Shown: in pieces, positions 1 through 5,258 of the stretch
How positions within the stretch are numbered: the stretch's first letter is position 1
How the letters are laid out: every line of letters begins with the position of its first letter
Assembly: GCA_023417745.1 (NCBI GenBank)
Contig: JAEZEM010000218.1
Coordinates: forward strand, 1-9,542
DNA from: Pseudomonadota bacterium
Lineage (GTDB): Bacteria; Desulfobacterota; Desulfovibrionia; Desulfovibrionales; Desulfovibrionaceae
DNA length: 9,542 nucleotides
Reading direction: 5' to 3'
Made by a program: the position numbers and the translations under genes
The notes under the pieces: generated by a model
The model's database searches: none
What the model was told of the DNA's origin: nothing
What the model saw: the letters and a program-made list of their open reading frames with translations, nothing else

Positions 1-402
1 GTCGACGAAGCGCACCTCGATGCCGAAACGCTTGAGGGTGTGCTCGAACAGGGTGTGCGTGCCGCCGTAGAGGTTGAGCCCGGACACGATGTTCTGGCCG
101 GCCTTGGTGATGGCCGCGATGGCATAAAATATGGCGGCCATGCCCGAGGCCGTGCAGACGCAGGCGCTGGCCCCGTGCAGGGCGGCCAGCCGACGTTCCA
201 GCACGTCGGTGGTGGGGTTGCCCAGGCGGGTGTAGATGTAGCCGCCTTCCTTTAAGGCAAACAGATTGGCGGCGTGCTCGGGATCGCGGAACAGATAGCT
301 CGTGGTCTGGTGGATGGGCACGGCCCGGGACAGGGTGTCGGCGTCCGGGGCGTGCCCGGCGTGCAGGGCCAGGGTTTGGGCGTGCCAGGTGTTGTCGGCC
401 AT
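1..402 (-). CDS. metY: O-acetylhomoserine sulfhydrylase-type PLP enzyme, N-terminal part (partial)
   Basis: This is the N-terminal 134 codons of a Cys/Met-metabolism PLP-dependent enzyme; the rest lies beyond the window edge. The family makes homocysteine from O-acetylhomoserine and sulfide, or does related gamma-replacement or elimination chemistry, in the cytoplasm. Visible hallmarks are the start MADNTWHAQTLALHAGH, the Y-T-R-x-x-N-P-T motif (residues 57-64, whose Tyr and Arg contact the PLP phosphate of the partner subunit in this family), the S-G-M-A-A stretch (86-90), and Y-G-G-T (112-115), whose Tyr stacks on PLP. The start at 402 is supported by a GAGG 7 nt upstream (410-413). The Schiff-base lysine falls outside the window, so catalytic completeness cannot be judged. 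It is divergent from the amidotransferase gene. Cystathionine gamma-synthase or methionine gamma-lyase are alternatives, but the N-terminal wording fits the OAH sulfhydrylase branch best. Confidence 0.9.
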   Translation of the reverse strand, partial: MADNTWHAQTLALHAGHAPDADTLSRAVPIHQTTSYLFRDPEHAANLFALKEGGYIYTRLGNPTTDVLERRLAALHGASACVCTASGMAAIFYAIAAITKAGQNIVSGLNLYGGTHTLFEHTLKRFGIEVRFVD

Positions 403-608
403 GTTGATGCCTCGCCGGTTATACGGTGTCGCCCGGGGATTGCGGGCATGGTGACCTTATATACTATACTTTTTTGGTGGGAAAGCCCAGAAAACGGCCC
501 GGAGTTGCCTGCGCGGCGCGCCTTGCTCCTTGACAAGCCGGGGAGGGCGACCCACCATGCGGCCGGCCGTTTTGACCGGCGGCTTCCAACGTCATACCGG
601 AGGTTCCC
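403..608. promoter_or_regulatory. Divergent intergenic region with AT-rich core
   Basis: These 206 bases separate two divergently transcribed genes and should carry both promoters. The only AT-rich patch is 457-476. It contains TATACT on the plus strand at 460-465 and 465-470, and TATAGT on the minus strand at 468-463. A plus-strand TTGCGG at 440-445 could serve as a -35, but with 19-bp spacing to the second TATACT. No good minus-strand -35 is seen. A consensus TTGACA at 530-535 has no acceptable -10 downstream. No convincing coding frame, riboswitch or terminator was recognised here. Confidence 0.4.
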
Positions 609-1304
609 ATGCGTCTGCACGCATTTTATCATGTTCCCTTCGAGGAAGTCGGGGCCATAGGCCTGTGGGCCGCCGAGCGCGGCCATGATGTCGCCGCCAC
701 CAACCTCTACGCCGACGAGACGCCGCCGTCGCCCGCCGACTACGACATGCTCGTGGTCATGGGCGGCCCCATGGGCGCCTACGACGAAAAAGCCTATCCG
801 TGGTTGGCCGCCGAGAAAAAGGCCATCGAGGCCGGGATCGCCTCGGGCAAGCCGGTGCTCGGCGTGTGCCTGGGCGCGCAGCTTATTTCCGTGGTCCTGG
901 GCGGTTCGGTCTCGCGCAATCCGGTCCCGGAAATCGGCTGGTTCAAGGTGACCATGACCCCGGAAGGGCTGGCCGAGCCGGTCTTCGCCGGCTTTCCCGA
1001 GTCCTACTACGCCTTCCACTGGCACGGCGACACCTTCGCCATTCCCCCCGGAGCCGTGCACGCGGCCTCGTCCGCCGCTTGCGCCAATCAGGCCTTTGTC
1101 TATAAGAACAAGGTCGTGGGGTTGCAATACCATCTGGAAACCACGCCTGTGGGCATGCAAAACCTCATCAAACACTGCGCCGACGACCTGGCGGTTCCCG
1201 GACCGACCGTGCACCATCCCAAGCAGATGCACGCCGGACGCGAAGTGTTTCCGGCCATCAAGGCCCTGACCTACCAGTTTCTCGACGCCCTGGCCTCGGC
1301 CTGA
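609..1304 (+). CDS. Class I glutamine amidotransferase-like protein (GATase1, GMP-synthase-like)
   Basis: This is a complete 231-residue stand-alone GATase1-fold protein. The nucleophile elbow is G-V-C-L-G-A-Q with Cys87, and the other triad members are His175 and Glu177 in Y-H-L-E. The oxyanion-strand motif M-G-G-P-M-G lies at 51-56, and the H-W-H-G-D stretch (137-141) is typical of the GMP-synthase-like subgroup (COG0518). The family hydrolyses glutamine to feed ammonia to a partner, or cleaves gamma-glutamyl compounds. Here there is no fused or adjacent synthetase domain, so the substrate is unknown. The start is fixed by GGAGG at 599-603, 5 nt upstream. It is followed after 48 bp by the NimA-like gene on the same strand, probably co-transcribed. 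A gamma-glutamyl hydrolase role for detoxification or nitrogen scavenging is possible but is inference only. Confidence 0.9.
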   Translation: MRLHAFYHVPFEEVGAIGLWAAERGHDVAATNLYADETPPSPADYDMLVVMGGPMGAYDEKAYPWLAAEKKAIEAGIASGKPVLGVCLGAQLISVVLGGSVSRNPVPEIGWFKVTMTPEGLAEPVFAGFPESYYAFHWHGDTFAIPPGAVHAASSAACANQAFVYKNKVVGLQYHLETTPVGMQNLIKHCADDLAVPGPTVHHPKQMHAGREVFPAIKALTYQFLDALASA

Positions 1305-1352
1305 TCGGACAAAGCCTACGTCGCCCGGCCTGGATCGGGCAAGGAGTGCGGG

Positions 1353-1826
1353 ATGCGCAAGAAGGAACGGGAAATCAAGGACAAGGCGATCCTCGATCAG
1401 CTGCTCATGCAGTCGCGGATCTGCCGCCTCGGGCTTTTCGACGGCAAATGGCCCTATGTCGTGCCGGTCAACATGGGCTACGAGCCGGGCCGTATCTATT
1501 TTCATTCCTCAAAAAAGGGGAAGAAAATGGACATTCTGCGGGACAACCCCAACGTCTGCTTCGAACTCGACGCCGACGTGGAGATCGTCACCGGTGAAAA
1601 GCCTTGCGACTGGACCACCTATTATAAATCCATCATCGGCTTCGGCACGGCCGTGATTCTCGAAGACGAAGCGGAAAAGCTGGCCGGCCTCAAGGTCATC
1701 ATGCGCCGCCACGGCGGCCCGGCCGACGGCTTCAAGGCCGAATTCGTGCCCGTTACGGCCGTGGTGCGCATCGACATCACGTCCATGACCGGCAAGGCCA
1801 ACCCGCCCCACGGCGAGTGGGACTAG
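1353..1826 (+). CDS. NimA-like FMN-binding flavoprotein (pyridoxamine 5'-phosphate oxidase-related)
   Basis: This 157-residue protein of the split-barrel flavin-binding family resembles the NimA/5-nitroimidazole-resistance group. Recognisable features are the N-terminal helix with M-Q-S-R-I-C-R-L-G (19-27), strand P-Y-V-V-P-V-N (34-40), the flavin-phosphate-type stretch I-Y-F-H-S-S-K-K-G-K-K (48-58), and C-D-W-T-T-Y-Y-K-S-I-I-G-F-G (85-98), where this group has a conserved R/K-S-V-I-G-F-G strand. Members bind FMN and often reduce nitro-aromatics or act as general flavin reductases; the natural substrate is usually unknown. AAGGAG at 1341-1346 lies 6 nt before the ATG. It sits 48 bp behind the amidotransferase gene, suggesting one operon. 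Its TAG stop (1824-1826) falls inside the CTAG border of the inverted-repeat element, so the native C-terminus may have been slightly changed by the insertion. Confidence 0.88.
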   Translation: MRKKEREIKDKAILDQLLMQSRICRLGLFDGKWPYVVPVNMGYEPGRIYFHSSKKGKKMDILRDNPNVCFELDADVEIVTGEKPCDWTTYYKSIIGFGTAVILEDEAEKLAGLKVIMRRHGGPADGFKAEFVPVTAVVRIDITSMTGKANPPHGEWD

Positions 1827-1931
1827 TGTCGCGTCCGCGAAAAACGCATATGGTGTTTTGTTGTCAACAAGCTAAAACCATTTGTTTTTCTTAAAAAATA
1901 CTATCGTATTTTTTAAGGGACGCGACACTAG
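1823..1931. mobile_element. Putative 109-bp MITE-like inverted-repeat element at a CTAG target
   Basis: The ends are perfect 14-bp inverted repeats: CTAGTGTCGCGTCC at 1823-1836 and its reverse complement at 1918-1931. If the outer CTAG holds a duplicated TA target, as known for IS630/Tc1-mariner elements that prefer CTAG, the element proper is 1826-1928 with 11-bp termini starting GTGTCGCG. A 4-bp CTAG duplication of IS5 type is the alternative. The interior is AT-rich, unlike both neighbours. It carries a perfect 12-bp hairpin (1890-1917) and an imperfect palindrome (1851-1880) around TTGTTGTCAACAA. There is no room for a transposase, so mobilisation would be in trans. The family assignment is inference; no parental IS is in the window. 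Confidence 0.6.
1890..1917. repeat. Perfect AT-rich hairpin inside the MITE-like element
   Basis: CTTAAAAAATAC (1890-1901) pairs perfectly with GTATTTTTTAAG (1906-1917) around a 4-nt TATC loop. The stem is nearly all A-T, so it is weak as an intrinsic terminator, though its arms give A- and T-tracts in both directions. It could be a protein-binding dyad or part of the mobile element's structure. It lies 36 bp upstream of the SGNH hydrolase start and may influence that gene. Confidence 0.55.
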
Positions 1932-1952
1932 CCCGCCACTTCGGAGGCCGCC

Positions 1953-2543
1953 ATGCGCATCGTCTTTGTCGGTGATTCGCTCACCGTCGGCGTCGGCGAC
2001 GAGACCTACCTCGGCTGGCCCGGCCGGCTGTGCGCCGCCTCGCCGGCCGCCGGCCTGGGCCTGACCCTCTACAACCTGGGCGTGCGCTCGGAAACCAGCC
2101 GCCACATCAAAAACCGCCTCGGCCGCGAACTGCCGCCGCGTCTTTTACCCCGCGACGAAGCCCGCGTCGTGCTGTCCTTTGGCGTCAACGACGCCAAGAT
2201 CGAAAACGGCCGACGTAAGGTCGAACTGGCCGAGTCCGTGGACAACCTCTTCGAGATCGTCAGCAAAACCAGCGCCCTGTGCCCGACGCTCATGGTCGGG
2301 CCGCCGCCGGTCCTCGACGACGCCTACCGGGCGCGCATCGAGGAACTCTCCGACGTCTTCGCCGGCAGCTGCGCCGAAATGGGGCTGCCCTACCTCGACA
2401 TGTGCCGGCCGCTGTGCCGACAGGCCGCCTACCTCGACAGCCTGGCCGCCGTGGGCGACGGCTACCACCCCGGCTCGGCCGGCTACGCCGCCTTCGCGGC
2501 GCGCGTTGGGGAGTGGGAGGCTTGGCAAGGCTGGTTTGTGTAG
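1953..2543 (+). CDS. Small SGNH/GDSL-family hydrolase (esterase/lipase-like)
   Basis: This is a complete 196-residue SGNH hydrolase with all four blocks visible: block I G-D-S-L-T-V-G with the nucleophile Ser9; block II Gly43 in N-L-G-V-R; block III G-V-N-D with Asn79; block V D-G-Y-H-P with Asp169 and His172. Members hydrolyse ester bonds (acyl esters, lysophospholipids, acetylated sugars); the substrate cannot be told from the sequence. There is no signal peptide, because block I begins at residue 7, so the protein is probably cytoplasmic. The start is supported by GGAGG at 1943-1947, 5 nt upstream. Its upstream region is almost entirely the MITE-like element, which may supply or block its promoter. 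Downstream it faces the convergent lrgB gene across a repeat-rich spacer. Confidence 0.9.
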   Translation: MRIVFVGDSLTVGVGDETYLGWPGRLCAASPAAGLGLTLYNLGVRSETSRHIKNRLGRELPPRLLPRDEARVVLSFGVNDAKIENGRRKVELAESVDNLFEIVSKTSALCPTLMVGPPPVLDDAYRARIEELSDVFAGSCAEMGLPYLDMCRPLCRQAAYLDSLAAVGDGYHPGSAGYAAFAARVGEWEAWQGWFV

Positions 2544-2568
2544 GGGGAGAGGTGGAGAAGAGGGAAGA

Positions 2569-2608
2569 TGCCTCCGGCGGCCGGGGGCCTGAGGCCCCCG
2601 GACCCCCC
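2569..2608 (+). repeat. 40-nt GC-rich palindromic repeat, left copy (REP-like)
   Basis: This copy is perfectly complementary to 2839-2878. Inside it, CCGGGGGCCT (2581-2590) pairs with AGGCCCCCGG (2592-2601) around a single central base, so each copy alone folds into a very stable stem. It begins 25 bp after the SGNH hydrolase stop. No T-tract follows the stem, so it is not a canonical intrinsic terminator. It resembles dispersed intergenic GC-rich repeats of Desulfovibrio-like genomes; that comparison is from memory. Confidence 0.8.
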
Positions 2609-2666
2609 GAATGGGGAAAGGGTGAAAGGGGGTGTCGATGGGGTTGGTGCTCTGTCGGCCGGGCAG

Positions 2667-2694
2667 TTCGCAGGCCGGCGATACGTGGTATAGT
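2667..2694 (+). promoter_or_regulatory. Weak sigma70-like promoter candidate in the spacer
   Basis: TTCGCA (2667-2672) and TATAGT (2689-2694) are separated by 16 bp. A transcript starting near 2701 would begin almost at the 2706-2740 hairpin and could run through the 2752-2777 hairpin. The match is modest, and in GC-rich DNA a chance occurrence is plausible. Confidence 0.25.
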
Positions 2695-2705
2695 GAAGAA
2701 AAGAT

Positions 2706-2740
2706 GAGGCCCTCGAAGTCCGCCAGGATTCGAGGGCCTC
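2706..2740. terminator. Intrinsic-terminator-like hairpin, probably for lrgAB
   Basis: GAGGCCCTCGAA (2706-2717) pairs perfectly with TTCGAGGGCCTC (2729-2740) around an 11-nt loop. On the minus strand the stem is followed by ATCTTTTCTT, a reasonable U-rich tract. On the plus strand it is followed by the poorer TTGTATGG. It is therefore most likely to end minus-strand transcription coming from lrgB, about 155 bp after that stop codon. Confidence 0.6.
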
Positions 2741-2751
2741 TTGTATGGAGA

Positions 2752-2777
2752 GCGGCGGCTGGTCTGGTAGCCGCCGC
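2752..2777. other. GC-rich hairpin of unknown role
   Basis: GCGGCGGCT (2752-2760) pairs perfectly with AGCCGCCGC (2769-2777) around the 8-nt loop GGTCTGGT. No T-tract follows in either direction. On the minus strand it would be transcribed just before the 2706-2740 terminator-like hairpin, so it may protect the lrgAB transcript end. Confidence 0.5.
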
Positions 2778-2838
2778 CGGAGGGGGCACAAATCATTGCT
2801 CTCGTCCGGCCTTCCGCCCGCCCCCCTAAAACCCATAT

Positions 2839-2878
2839 GGGGGGTCCGGGGGCCTCAGGCCCCCGGCCGCCGGAGGCA
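2839..2878 (-). repeat. 40-nt GC-rich palindromic repeat, right copy (REP-like)
   Basis: This is the exact reverse complement of 2569-2608, with its own internal stem CCGGGGGCCT (2846-2855) and AGGCCCCCGG (2857-2866). It lies 17 bp beyond the lrgB stop. Read in the direction of lrgB transcription it has the same orientation relative to its gene as the left copy has to the SGNH gene. On the minus strand a T-rich tract (2890-2878) comes before rather than after the stem, so it is not a standard terminator. Confidence 0.8.
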
Positions 2879-2895
2879 AAAAAATAAAAAGTCTC

Positions 2896-3585
2896 CTACG
2901 ACTCCAACAACGAAATAGCCGGGCCGATCAGCGCGCAGGTGACGCCGGCCAGGATCATGACTAGGCCGGCGATGGCCCCTTCTTCTTCGCCGGCTTCCAG
3001 GGCCCGGGCCACGCCGGCCCCGTGGGCTCCCATGCCGAGCATGGCTCCGCGGGCCAGGGCCGTGCGCAGCGGCAGCACCTTGAGCAGCATGCCGCCCAGC
3101 GACGCGCCCAGGATGCCGGTGGCGATGACGCACACGGCGGCCAGATCCGGCGCGCCGCCCACTTCCTGGGCAAAGGCCATGGCAAAGGGCGTGGTGAACG
3201 ACCGGGGCAAAAGCGACAGGCGCATTTCTTGGGACAGCCCAAGCAGTCCCGAGAGCAGCCAGCCGCCGCCGAACGCCAGGCCGCAGCCCACGATGACGCC
3301 CACGGCCAGAGTCGGCCAGTGGCGCTTGATGAGCGAGCGGTGTTCGTAGATGGGCACGGCAAAGGCGACGGTGGCCGGGCCGAGCAACAGCAGCAGCCAC
3401 TGCCCGCCGCGCATGTATTCGCTGTAGCCGGCGTGCAGGCCGATGGTCAGCCCCAGGCACAGCACGCAGGTTAAAAGCAGCGGCGAGGTCCACCAGGCGC
3501 GCACATAATGCCGGGCAACGCGGGAGACGACATAGGCGGCAAGCGTCGCCGCCAGCCAGAACAGGGCCGAATGATTAGCGGACAT
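2896..3585 (-). CDS. lrgB: LrgB/CidB-family integral membrane protein
   Basis: This 229-residue, highly hydrophobic LrgB-family protein has several predicted membrane spans (roughly 6-22, 35-51, 62-79, 92-115, 147-170, 203-225). Family signatures are S-L-L-P-R-S-F-T-T-P-F-A-M (124-136) and the G-x-G-A-H-G stretch plus E-A-G-E-E-E-G-A (about 185-204). LrgB acts with LrgA in the inner membrane. The pair is described as holin/antiholin-like autolysis control in Gram-positives, and homologues in plants and bacteria move glycolate, glycerate or pyruvate. Transport of a small carboxylate is the more attractive reading in an anaerobe, but that is inference. Its ATG is preceded by GAGG and overlaps the end of lrgA by 11 bp, indicating coupled translation. 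Length is normal for the family. Confidence 0.92.
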   Translation of the reverse strand: MSANHSALFWLAATLAAYVVSRVARHYVRAWWTSPLLLTCVLCLGLTIGLHAGYSEYMRGGQWLLLLLGPATVAFAVPIYEHRSLIKRHWPTLAVGVIVGCGLAFGGGWLLSGLLGLSQEMRLSLLPRSFTTPFAMAFAQEVGGAPDLAAVCVIATGILGASLGGMLLKVLPLRTALARGAMLGMGAHGAGVARALEAGEEEGAIAGLVMILAGVTCALIGPAISLLES

Positions 3586-3979
3586 GGTGTGACCTCAGGC
3601 GGATGTGCAGTTCCACGGCCAGGACCGTGCCGGCCATCACCGAGACGATGCCGACGATGATGACGGCCAGGACCTTGAGTCCCGTGGAGCCGAGCAGTTC
3701 GGCGTGGTCCCGCAGCACCACGGCTGCCGGGACGAAAAACAGCAACATATGGTTCAAGAGCCCCTTGGCTCCCAGGCGCAGGCAGCCCACGGGCAGCAGC
3801 CCGGAAGCCAAAAGCGCCAGCAGTACGGCCATGCCGGCCACGCCGCCCGGGATGGGCAGGCCGGCCGCGCGCACAGCCGCGTCGCACAGCCACCACAGGC
3901 CGATCAAGGCGGCTCCCTGGACGGCGGTCTCGACGAGGTTTCGCAGAAAATTTTTCATTTTTGTTGTTTGGGGTCGCAT
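3575..3979 (-). CDS. lrgA: LrgA/CidA-family integral membrane protein
   Basis: This 134-residue protein has four hydrophobic spans (about 19-36, 42-62, 73-90, 99-124), the typical CidA/LrgA topology. The family stretch P-I-P-G-G-V-A-G-M (42-50) corresponds to the usual I-P-G-S-V-I-G-M, and F-F-V-P-A (81-85) to the usual L-F-V-P-A. It is the partner of LrgB in the inner membrane. The start at 3979 is chosen over the Met at codon 8 because AAGGAG lies 8 nt upstream (3988-3993) and nothing comparable precedes the second Met. The open frame continues further upstream on the minus strand without biological support, across the divergent lysR gene. It forms an operon with lrgB (11-bp overlap) and is divergent from a LysR regulator that probably controls it. 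Confidence 0.9.
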   Translation of the reverse strand: MRPQTTKMKNFLRNLVETAVQGAALIGLWWLCDAAVRAAGLPIPGGVAGMAVLLALLASGLLPVGCLRLGAKGLLNHMLLFFVPAAVVLRDHAELLGSTGLKVLAVIIVGIVSVMAGTVLAVELHIRLRSHHVR

Positions 3980-4003
3980 GGCGACAACTCCTTGCCTGGA
4001 ACT

Positions 4004-4032
4004 GAGATAGGTATGGCCCGCCCATTTGTGAA
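4004..4032 (-). promoter_or_regulatory. Predicted lrgAB promoter
   Basis: On the minus strand, TTCACA (4032-4027) and TATCTC (4009-4004) are separated by 17 bp, placing the transcription start near 3998, about 19 bp before the lrgA ATG. The -35 overlaps a CATTTGTGAAATG dyad, and the -10 is weak, as expected for a promoter needing an activator. The position of the LysR-type dyad about 64 bp upstream supports this choice. Confidence 0.5.
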
Positions 4033-4035
4033 ATG
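4023..4035. promoter_or_regulatory. Small dyad over the lrgAB -35 region
   Basis: CATTTGTGAAATG is a perfect 5+3+5 dyad. Its placement over the predicted -35 matches the activation-site position of LysR-type systems, although it does not share the sequence of the upstream 19-bp dyad. It could also be chance in an AT-rich promoter. Confidence 0.35.
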
Positions 4036-4052
4036 AATTGTCGGAATGAAAA

Positions 4053-4071
4053 CTATTCTGTATTGGAATAG
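4053..4071. promoter_or_regulatory. LysR-type recognition site (19-bp perfect dyad, T-N11-A)
   Basis: CTATTC (4053-4058) and GAATAG (4066-4071) form a perfect dyad with a 7-bp centre, containing T4056-N11-A4068. It ends 2 bp before the lysR GTG start, so binding would directly block lysR expression. It is centred about 64 bp upstream of the predicted lrgA start, the classical recognition-site position for LysR activators. Confidence 0.65.
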
Positions 4072-4073
4072 CC

Positions 4074-4952
4074 GTGGAACTGCGTAATCTGAAAGCCTTC
4101 GTGGAAGTGGTGCGCCAGGGCGGGTTTTCCAAGGCGGCCCGGGCGATTTTCTCCACCCAGTCCACGGTGAGCAAGGCCGTGGGGCAGCTGGAGGCCGAGT
4201 GCGGCGAGGCGCTTTTGGAGCGGCTGGCGACGGGCGTGCGTCTGACGGCGGCCGGGGAGCTGGTCCATGCCCGGGCCTTGGCCATGCTGGCCGAGAGCGA
4301 GCATCTGGTGGCCGAGTTGGCCGATTTGCGGGGTCTTTTATCGGGCCGGCTGCGTCTGGGGTTGCCGATTTTCGGCAGCGCCCGGCTTTTCGCGCCGCTT
4401 TTCGCCGAGTACCGCAGCCGTTGGCCCAATGTGGAGATCGAACTGATGGAGCAGGGCAGCGCCCGGCTGGAGGAGGCGCTCCTGGCCGGCGAGGTGGAGC
4501 TTGCCGTATCGCTTTTGCCCATTGCCGAGGCCTTTTCCTGGCAACCGGTGCGCGACGATCCCATGATGGCCGTGCTGGCCGCCGACCATCCCCTGCGCGG
4601 TCGGGAGCGCCTGCAGCTGGCGGAATTGGCCGATGATCCGTTTATCCTGTTCGAGCAGGGGTTCGCCCTTAACACCCGCATCGAGCACGCTTGCGCCCTG
4701 CGGGGATTTACGCCGCGTCCGGCGGCCCGCAGCGGCCAGCTCGATTTCATCATCGCCCTGGTGGCGGCCGGCTTAGGCGTGGCCTTGTTGCCGCGTCTTT
4801 TGACCGAGGGGCGCAATCTGGAGCCGCTGGGCGTGGTGCTGGTGGATGAGACCGATTTGCGCTGGCGGGCGGCGCTGTCCTGGCGCAAGGGGGCGCGGTT
4901 GTCGCCGGCGGCCCGGGCCTGGCTGGCCCTGGCCCGGGAGAAGCTGCCGTGA
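4074..4952 (+). CDS. LysR-family transcriptional regulator, probable regulator of lrgAB
   Basis: This is a complete 292-residue LysR-type regulator. It has an N-terminal winged HTH (about 1-60; M-E-L-R-N-L-K-A-F, then F-S-K-A-A-R and S-T-V-S-K-A-V-G-Q-L-E), a linker helix, and a periplasmic-binding-protein-like effector domain (about 90-292). The start is GTG at 4074: an in-frame TGA at 4047-4049 rules out longer forms, and M-E-L-R-N-L is a standard LysR beginning. The Shine-Dalgarno is poor (only GGA in 4065-4067), and the operator dyad abuts the start, suggesting low, autorepressed expression. It is divergent from lrgAB by 94 bp, the same arrangement as CidR and cidAB in Gram-positives, where the regulator responds to overflow metabolites such as acetate. 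The effector here is unknown. Confidence 0.92.
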   Translation: MELRNLKAFVEVVRQGGFSKAARAIFSTQSTVSKAVGQLEAECGEALLERLATGVRLTAAGELVHARALAMLAESEHLVAELADLRGLLSGRLRLGLPIFGSARLFAPLFAEYRSRWPNVEIELMEQGSARLEEALLAGEVELAVSLLPIAEAFSWQPVRDDPMMAVLAADHPLRGRERLQLAELADDPFILFEQGFALNTRIEHACALRGFTPRPAARSGQLDFIIALVAAGLGVALLPRLLTEGRNLEPLGVVLVDETDLRWRAALSWRKGARLSPAARAWLALAREKLP

Positions 4953-5258
4953 TGGCGGGGTAAAGCCGGGGGCCGGCCGCAGGGCGCTTTTGGGGTGCCA
5001 GAACAGTGCAACCCTCCTGGAGGCAGCCCGAAGAGCGAGAGGACTTACACCGCAGTGACGCCGGACGGCCGCCAAGACAGCCATTCTTGTCGGCTGGCCT
5101 CCGAATGATTGTCGTGAAGTGCAGGAAGGCGGAGAATGTATTTCACTATGAATATTTTATAATACTACTAAAATATCATGTTGTATTTTAGATTTATCGA
5201 ATTTTAAGTAGCTATATCCTGTAAAACTCTGCTATGGGCACGGCAAAGGGGGCGTGCC
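4953..5258. other. 306-bp non-coding region with GC-rich half and AT-rich half
   Basis: The first half (4953 to about 5135) is GC-rich with several short complementary blocks. I compared it by eye with common riboswitch cores (cobalamin, TPP, SAM, ZTP, glycine, fluoride) and tRNA arms and found no match. The second half (about 5137-5235) is strongly AT-rich against a GC-rich background. A 28-codon frame from 5105 to 5191 lacks a ribosome-binding site and is not called as a gene. Confidence 0.5.
5137..5219 (+). promoter_or_regulatory. AT-rich promoter/operator island before the GH13 gene
   Basis: It contains a consensus TATAAT (5158-5163) with no good -35. Immediately downstream is a perfect dyad CTAAAATA (5168-5175) / TATTTTAG (5184-5191) around an 8-nt loop, in operator position if transcription starts near 5170. 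A second possible pair is TTGTAT (5181-5186) and TTAAGT (5204-5209) with 17-bp spacing. AT-rich islands of this kind also bind nucleoid proteins. Which pair is used cannot be decided from sequence. Confidence 0.4.

Larger units (their letters stand above)
2544..2895. other. Repeat-rich non-coding spacer between convergent genes
   Basis: These 352 bases lie between the 3' ends of the SGNH hydrolase and lrgB genes. I see no credible coding frame. The spacer is symmetric: a 40-nt GC-rich repeat near each gene end in inverted orientation, with two strong hairpins (2706-2740, 2752-2777) between them. Close to lrgB is a plus-strand A-tract (2878-2890). A weak plus-strand promoter-like pair occurs at 2667-2694. 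The arrangement could be a shared termination zone or a small structured transcript. Confidence 0.6.

Noticed and set aside
505..558. Sigma54 or sigma70 promoter around the TTGACA at 530-535
   Set aside because: No acceptable -10 lies 16-18 bp downstream, and the nearby GG/GC pair does not have the 10-bp spacing needed for sigma54.
252..1505. Long minus-strand open frame (417 codons) opposite the amidotransferase and NimA-like genes
   Set aside because: It is antisense to two well-supported genes and runs through the divergent promoter region. Its composition (Gly, His, Arg and Pro rich) is that of a GC-driven shadow frame, and no family motif is visible.
1823..1931. CRISPR-like or phage attachment site reading of the inverted repeat
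   Set aside because: There is only one inverted pair, with no direct repeats or spacers and no integrase or cas gene nearby.
3575..5011. 478-codon minus-strand frame fused to the front of lrgA
   Set aside because: Only the last 134 codons match LrgA and have a ribosome-binding site. The rest is antisense to the LysR gene and low-complexity.
4990..5100. Riboswitch or tRNA in the GC-rich half of the pre-GH13 region
   Set aside because: Short complementary blocks exist, but none of the conserved cores of common riboswitches, and no cloverleaf or T-arm consensus, could be matched on either strand.
5105..5191. 28-codon frame in the AT-rich region, considered as a small protein or leader peptide
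   Set aside because: No ribosome-binding site, and the frame overlaps the likely promoter and dyad.
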